A DNA stretch of 9,048 nucleotides. It comes from an uncultured Eubacteriales bacterium. Lineage in GTDB: Bacteria; Bacillota; Clostridia; Monoglobales; Monoglobaceae. Shown in pieces: positions 6,098 to 9,048 of this stretch (position 1 is its first letter; every line of letters starts with the position of its first letter). A model generated the notes under the pieces. It made no database searches and was not told the origin of the DNA. It was given only the letters and a program-made list of their open reading frames with translations. The stretch covers positions 1 to 9,048 of the forward strand of contig CATVQN010000029.1 of NCBI GenBank assembly GCA_958346135.1. Reading direction: 5' to 3'. The translations under genes and the position numbers were made by a program.

Positions 6098-7934
6098 AGC
6101 AAACACCTCCCCCGAACTGGGCCGCTCCGCAGCCACTGCAATGCTCCCGACAGGAAGGGGTGGTAACCCCCCGGTATGCCTTCTCGTATTCCTGTAAGAA
6201 AAATTTCCGGCTGACTCCGATATCCGCATAGTCCCAGGGCAAAATCTCATCCGTTCCGATTCTGCGGTGGGCATAAAAAGCAGGGTCAATGCCGCAGTTT
6301 TGAAAGGCCTTCATCCATTTTTCATAGTCGAAAAAGTCGGTCCAGCCGTCAAACTTGCACCCAAGCCTCTGGGCCTCAATTAAGACCTCACCCAGCCGTC
6401 GGTCGCCCTTGGCAAAGACCTCCTCCAAAAAGCTAACGTCACTGGAGTGCCAGTTGTAAACAATTTTTTTATTGGTGATGGACTCCTTTAATGCTCTGGC
6501 CTTCTCCTCCATCTCACTGATCCTATTCTGCGGCTCCCATTGGAAGGGAGTAAAGGGCTTTGGTACAAAGAACGAGGTACTGACCGTAACCGAAACACTT
6601 CTTCCCTTGCGCACCTCTTTCGGAAGTTCATAAAAGGCGTCAATCACCTTCTGCGCCAGCTTCCCGATTCCCAAGACATCCTCCATGGTCTCAGTGGGAA
6701 GTCCCAGCATGAAATACAGCTTAATCCGATTATAGCCACCGCTGAAGGCAATTTTCGCAGTGCGGATCAAATCCTCCTCCAGAACATTTTTATTGATGAC
6801 ATCTCTGAGCCGCTGGGTACCGGCCTCCGGTGCAAAGGTCAGACCGCTTTTTTTCACCTTCTGCACCTTTTCCATCAGCTCCATAGAGAAGTTATCCACT
6901 CTGAGCGAGGGTAGGGAAAGATTGATTTTCTTATCCACTGTCAAATCGAGTAAGCCGTCGGTCAGTTCAAAAAGTCTGGTGTAGTCACTGGTACTGAGAG
7001 ATGCCATGGACATCTCCTCGTAGCCGGTTGCAGCAATGGAATTTTCAGCAACACTGAGCAGCTTTTCCACCGAACGCTCCCGTACCGGGCGATAAATGTA
7101 CCCCGCCTGACAAAACCGGCAGCCCCGGATACAGCCCCGAAACAGCTCCAGCATAATCCGGTCATGCACGGTTTCCATAAAGGGAACAATCAGTTTTTCC
7201 GGAATATAGGTATTGTCCATATCCTGAATAATCCGCTTTTTTACCTTTTTGGGAACTCCGGGACGGTTGGGTTCAAAGGAGGCAATGGTGTTGTCCTCGT
7301 TGTAGGTCACATCATAAAAAGAAGGTACATAAACACACTGAATTTTAGCAATCTCAGCCAGGTAATCCTCACGCGGCCTTCCGCTGCTGCGCCACGTTTT
7401 GTAAACATCCATAATTTCACTGTTGACCTCTTCTCCCTCTCCCAAAATAAAGAAGTCCATCAGATCCGCCAGAGGTTCGGCATGATAGGCACAGGGGCCG
7501 CCGCAGCAAACAAAGGGATCCTCACGCCTGCGTTCTGCCGTCCTGAGGGGGATCCCCGCCAAATCCAGCATATTGACAATGTTGGAATAGCTCATCTCAT
7601 ATTGGAGGGTAAAGGCCACCATATCAAATTCCCGCACCGGTCTGGCGCTCTCCATGGAGAGCAGAGGAATTTTCTCCCGGCGCAGCTCCTGCTCCATATC
7701 GTCCCAGGGGGCAAATACCCTCTCACAGACAACATCCGGACGTTCGTTGAGCATATGGTATAAAATCTTAATCCCAAGATGGGACATTCCCACCTCGTAA
7801 ACATCCGGGAAACAAAAGGCCACGCTCATCAAATCCCCCGTCCATTCCTTGTGAACGCTGTTAAATTCGTTTCCAATATAGCGTGCGGGCTTTTGCACCC
7901 GTTTTAAACACTGTTCCAATTTTGCTCGATACAT
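6090..7934 (-). CDS. TIGR03960-family radical SAM protein (B12-binding-domain type)
   Basis: Predicted cytoplasmic radical S-adenosylmethionine enzyme of 614 residues, the usual length for the family. The N-terminal part (about 35-200) resembles the B12-binding-like domain that precedes many radical SAM cores (VAFCFPDVYEVGMSHLG; FCCGGP-type stretch near 142). The core carries the 4Fe-4S motif C268-x3-C272-x2-C275 inside LFRGCIRGCRFCQAG, followed by MASLSTSDY, FAPEAGTQRLRDVINK and LYFMLGLPTE, all typical of the core barrel. A further cysteine cluster, CREHCSGCG, lies close to the C-terminus and may bind metal. The ATG at 7934 follows GGGAGG by 6 nt, and a good sigma-A promoter lies upstream. 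It is transcribed with the overlapping DUF2344 gene. No substrate is known to me; the pair is probably an RNA or protein modification system, which is only a guess. Confidence 0.92.
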   Translation of the reverse strand: MYRAKLEQCLKRVQKPARYIGNEFNSVHKEWTGDLMSVAFCFPDVYEVGMSHLGIKILYHMLNERPDVVCERVFAPWDDMEQELRREKIPLLSMESARPVREFDMVAFTLQYEMSYSNIVNMLDLAGIPLRTAERRREDPFVCCGGPCAYHAEPLADLMDFFILGEGEEVNSEIMDVYKTWRSSGRPREDYLAEIAKIQCVYVPSFYDVTYNEDNTIASFEPNRPGVPKKVKKRIIQDMDNTYIPEKLIVPFMETVHDRIMLELFRGCIRGCRFCQAGYIYRPVRERSVEKLLSVAENSIAATGYEEMSMASLSTSDYTRLFELTDGLLDLTVDKKINLSLPSLRVDNFSMELMEKVQKVKKSGLTFAPEAGTQRLRDVINKNVLEEDLIRTAKIAFSGGYNRIKLYFMLGLPTETMEDVLGIGKLAQKVIDAFYELPKEVRKGRSVSVTVSTSFFVPKPFTPFQWEPQNRISEMEEKARALKESITNKKIVYNWHSSDVSFLEEVFAKGDRRLGEVLIEAQRLGCKFDGWTDFFDYEKWMKAFQNCGIDPAFYAHRRIGTDEILPWDYADIGVSRKFFLQEYEKAYRGVTTPSCREHCSGCGAAQFGGGVCFA

Positions 7935-7975
7935 GCTGAACCTCCCATGTACAACAAGTTTATTACATTTTTATT

Positions 7976-8004
7976 ATCATACACCACTTTTTAAAAAGTT
8001 GCAA
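7976..8004 (-). promoter_or_regulatory. Probable sigma-A promoter of the radical SAM pair
   Basis: The minus strand reads TTGCAA (8004-7999), exactly 17 nt, then TATGAT (7981-7976): 4/6 and 5/6 to the vegetative consensus. Start of transcription would be near 7969, about 35 nt before the ATG at 7934. Most of the spacer is a 14-bp perfect palindrome (7986-7999). Confidence 0.72.
7986..7999. repeat. 14-bp perfect palindrome in promoter spacer
   Basis: ACTTTTTAAAAAGT reads the same on both strands and sits between the -10 and -35 boxes of the radical SAM promoter, touching the -35. Part of it (7993-8003) can also pair with 8054-8065 on the other side of the intergenic region, with one bulged C. 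It could be an operator, or just an A/T-rich spacer; no regulator is recognisable from it. Confidence 0.4.
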
Positions 8005-8033
8005 GCATAAACTGACCCAAAAGCTCGTACAAT
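8005..8033 (+). promoter_or_regulatory. Candidate sigma-E (mother-cell sporulation) promoter of the spoIVF-like pair
   Basis: The plus strand reads GCATAAA (8005-8011), a 14-nt spacer, and CGTACAAT (8026-8033). The sigma-E consensus is roughly KMATATT, 13-15 nt, CATACAnT; this site matches 5/7 and all but one defined position. Transcription would start near 8041, about 40 nt before the ATG at 8082. In B. subtilis the spoIVF operon is sigma-E dependent, so position and function agree. I see no convincing sigma-A promoter in this orientation. Confidence 0.6.
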
Positions 8034-8081
8034 GTATCAGATGTTGTCCGATATGCAACCTTTTTGAAAGCAGGTGTTAAA

Positions 8082-8462
8082 ATGACCGAATCCTATACCG
8101 GCCGAAAAGGCCGTACCGTTTCCCGCCGGGAACGGGAATCATCCACTCCGTCCTCCTCTCGTTCCGGAAAACTTTTTCGGCTGATTCTCAAGCAGATCTC
8201 CACCGCCGTTTTATGCACCCTTGTGGTTCTCGGTATGCACAGCGCACCGGTTTCCCGGATTCGGGACTGGTCTACTGCCCTGGGTCGGGCACTGCGCTAC
8301 GAATCCGACTTGACCGCTCTGCAAAAAAACGGTGCAGAACTTATCCAATGGTTTCAGGATATTGTAGCTTCCCCAAAGACAGAGCCGACAAACCCGGCGC
8401 CCGAGAATGCTCCTCTGCCGGAAAACACCGACAGCCAAACTGGCGAAATTACCCAGCACTAA
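8082..8462 (+). CDS. Short SpoIVFA-like single-pass membrane protein without an M23 domain
   Basis: A 126-residue protein with a basic, Ser/Arg-rich cytoplasmic N-terminus (1-30), one membrane segment at about 33-53 (LILKQISTAVLCTLVVLGM), a region of about 45 residues outside (VSRIRDWSTALGRALRYESDL...WFQDIV), and a Pro/Thr/Asn-rich tail (103-126). This topology and the place directly before spoIVFB match spoIVFA, and the RYESDL..WFQDI stretch resembles the segment just after the membrane anchor in SpoIVFA-like proteins. The M23/LytM domain that normally makes up the C-terminal half is absent; B. subtilis SpoIVFA has about 264 residues. The ATG at 8082 has AGGTG 5-6 nt upstream; an in-frame TTG at 8064 overlaps that site and is less likely. 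Assignment rests mostly on context and topology; it could instead be an unrelated small membrane protein. The stop lies one base before the next ATG. Confidence 0.55.
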   Translation: MTESYTGRKGRTVSRRERESSTPSSSRSGKLFRLILKQISTAVLCTLVVLGMHSAPVSRIRDWSTALGRALRYESDLTALQKNGAELIQWFQDIVASPKTEPTNPAPENAPLPENTDSQTGEITQH

Positions 8463-8463
8463 G

Positions 8464-9048
8464 ATGACGAAGCTATCAATAGATCGCACCGGTCAGCTGT
8501 GGATCGGAAAAGGACTCAGCATCCATCTTTTGCTGATACCACTATGTCTTGCCGCCTATTTTGGCCGCTATCTCAGTCTTTTTGCGGTCAGCTGGGGTAT
8601 TGCATTTCTGCACGAGTCTGCACATATTCTTACAGCGAACGCTCTGAAGGTATCCGTTTCCGGTATCAGCCTTCTTCCTTTCGGAGTCTGTGCCCGGCTG
8701 TCAGAACCGGTCATTAAATCCCCGGCTAAGGAAATCCTCATCGCACTGGCAGGGCCGATTGCCAGCTTTTTCATTGCCGGGCTCTGCTATCTCGTTTATC
8801 TTAGCGTACCCGCATTTCTGCTTTGGTATGCCGCAGCCGCCGGTTTTGCAATGGGGCTTTTAAATCTTCTGCCCTGTCTGCCTTTAGACGGCGGCCGGAT
8901 TCTGCGTGCCCTTTTAACCATAGGCTCCGATGTTCTTTCTGCCTGGCAAACCTCCATGCGGATCAGCCGGATCATTGCGGCGGCCTTGATTGCCGCTGCT
9001 GTGTATCTGCTGCTGACCTCCGCCTTTCAGTTCTCTCTGCTGCTCATC
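8464..9048 (+). CDS. spoIVFB: SpoIVFB-like M50 intramembrane metalloprotease (3' end outside window)
   Basis: Polytopic site-2-protease-type zinc protease. In B. subtilis the homologue cuts the pro-sequence from pro-sigma-K in the mother cell. The 195 visible residues contain the zinc site HESAH (H50, E51, H54) in a membrane segment, LLPFGV at 70-75, ALAGPIASF at 94-102, and the third-ligand motif NLLPCLPLDGGR (134-145, D142). The spacing is close to B. subtilis SpoIVFB (H43, E44, H47, D137). The frame is still open at the window edge, so I cannot tell whether a CBS domain follows as in B. subtilis. The ATG lies one base after the preceding stop with no strong Shine-Dalgarno sequence, so translation is probably coupled to the upstream gene. 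Another M50 substrate is possible, but bofA nearby favours the sigma-K role. Confidence 0.85.
   Translation, partial: MTKLSIDRTGQLWIGKGLSIHLLLIPLCLAAYFGRYLSLFAVSWGIAFLHESAHILTANALKVSVSGISLLPFGVCARLSEPVIKSPAKEILIALAGPIASFFIAGLCYLVYLSVPAFLLWYAAAAGFAMGLLNLLPCLPLDGGRILRALLTIGSDVLSAWQTSMRISRIIAAALIAAAVYLLLTSAFQFSLLLI

Noticed and set aside
5426..6289. Longer 287-residue version of the DUF2344 protein starting at 6289
   Set aside because: The extra 64 residues are the radical SAM gene read out of frame, and the family begins at RKWRIVFSKTG. The TTG at 6097 has a proper ribosome binding site.

Overview
The window looks like a chromosomal segment of an endospore-forming member of the Clostridia (Firmicutes), possibly an amino-acid-fermenting gut or sediment lineage. 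The reasons are BofA-like and SpoIVFB-like sporulation proteins, an indolepyruvate:ferredoxin oxidoreductase subunit, strong GGAGG-type ribosome binding sites, Gram-positive-style promoters, and a base composition that looks close to 50% GC by eye. I see no mobile element, CRISPR array, tRNA or rRNA.

Layout: positions 1-7934 are read on the minus strand. In transcription order (right to left) they hold a B12-binding-type radical SAM protein (7934-6090), its partner of the DUF2344/TIGR03936 family (6097-5426, with an 8-nt overlap and a TTG start), a strong hairpin, bofA (5325-5059), a structured intergenic stretch ending in a terminator, then the potassium-uptake pair trkA (4750-3392) and trkH (3325-1883), and finally iorA (1787 to beyond position 1), which has its own promoter. 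The plus strand starts at a divergent intergenic region near 7935-8081. It carries a small single-pass membrane protein (8082-8462), then one base later a SpoIVFB-like intramembrane metalloprotease that runs off the right edge.

The most interesting theme is the sporulation sigma-K checkpoint. In Bacillus subtilis the protease SpoIVFB is held inactive by BofA and SpoIVFA until engulfment is complete. Here SpoIVFB and BofA homologues lie within 3.5 kb of each other. The slot for spoIVFA is filled by a 126-residue protein that keeps the membrane-anchor layout but has no room for the LytM/M23 domain. A good match to a sigma-E promoter stands before this pair. BofA also appears to have Asp where B. 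subtilis has Asn at one inhibition-important position. Together these suggest a reduced version of the checkpoint; this is inference.

Other points: TrkH has Arg in place of the expected Gly in its fourth selectivity-filter loop. The roughly 190 nt after bofA form a run of five hairpins that also contains an uninterrupted 48-codon frame of unknown status.
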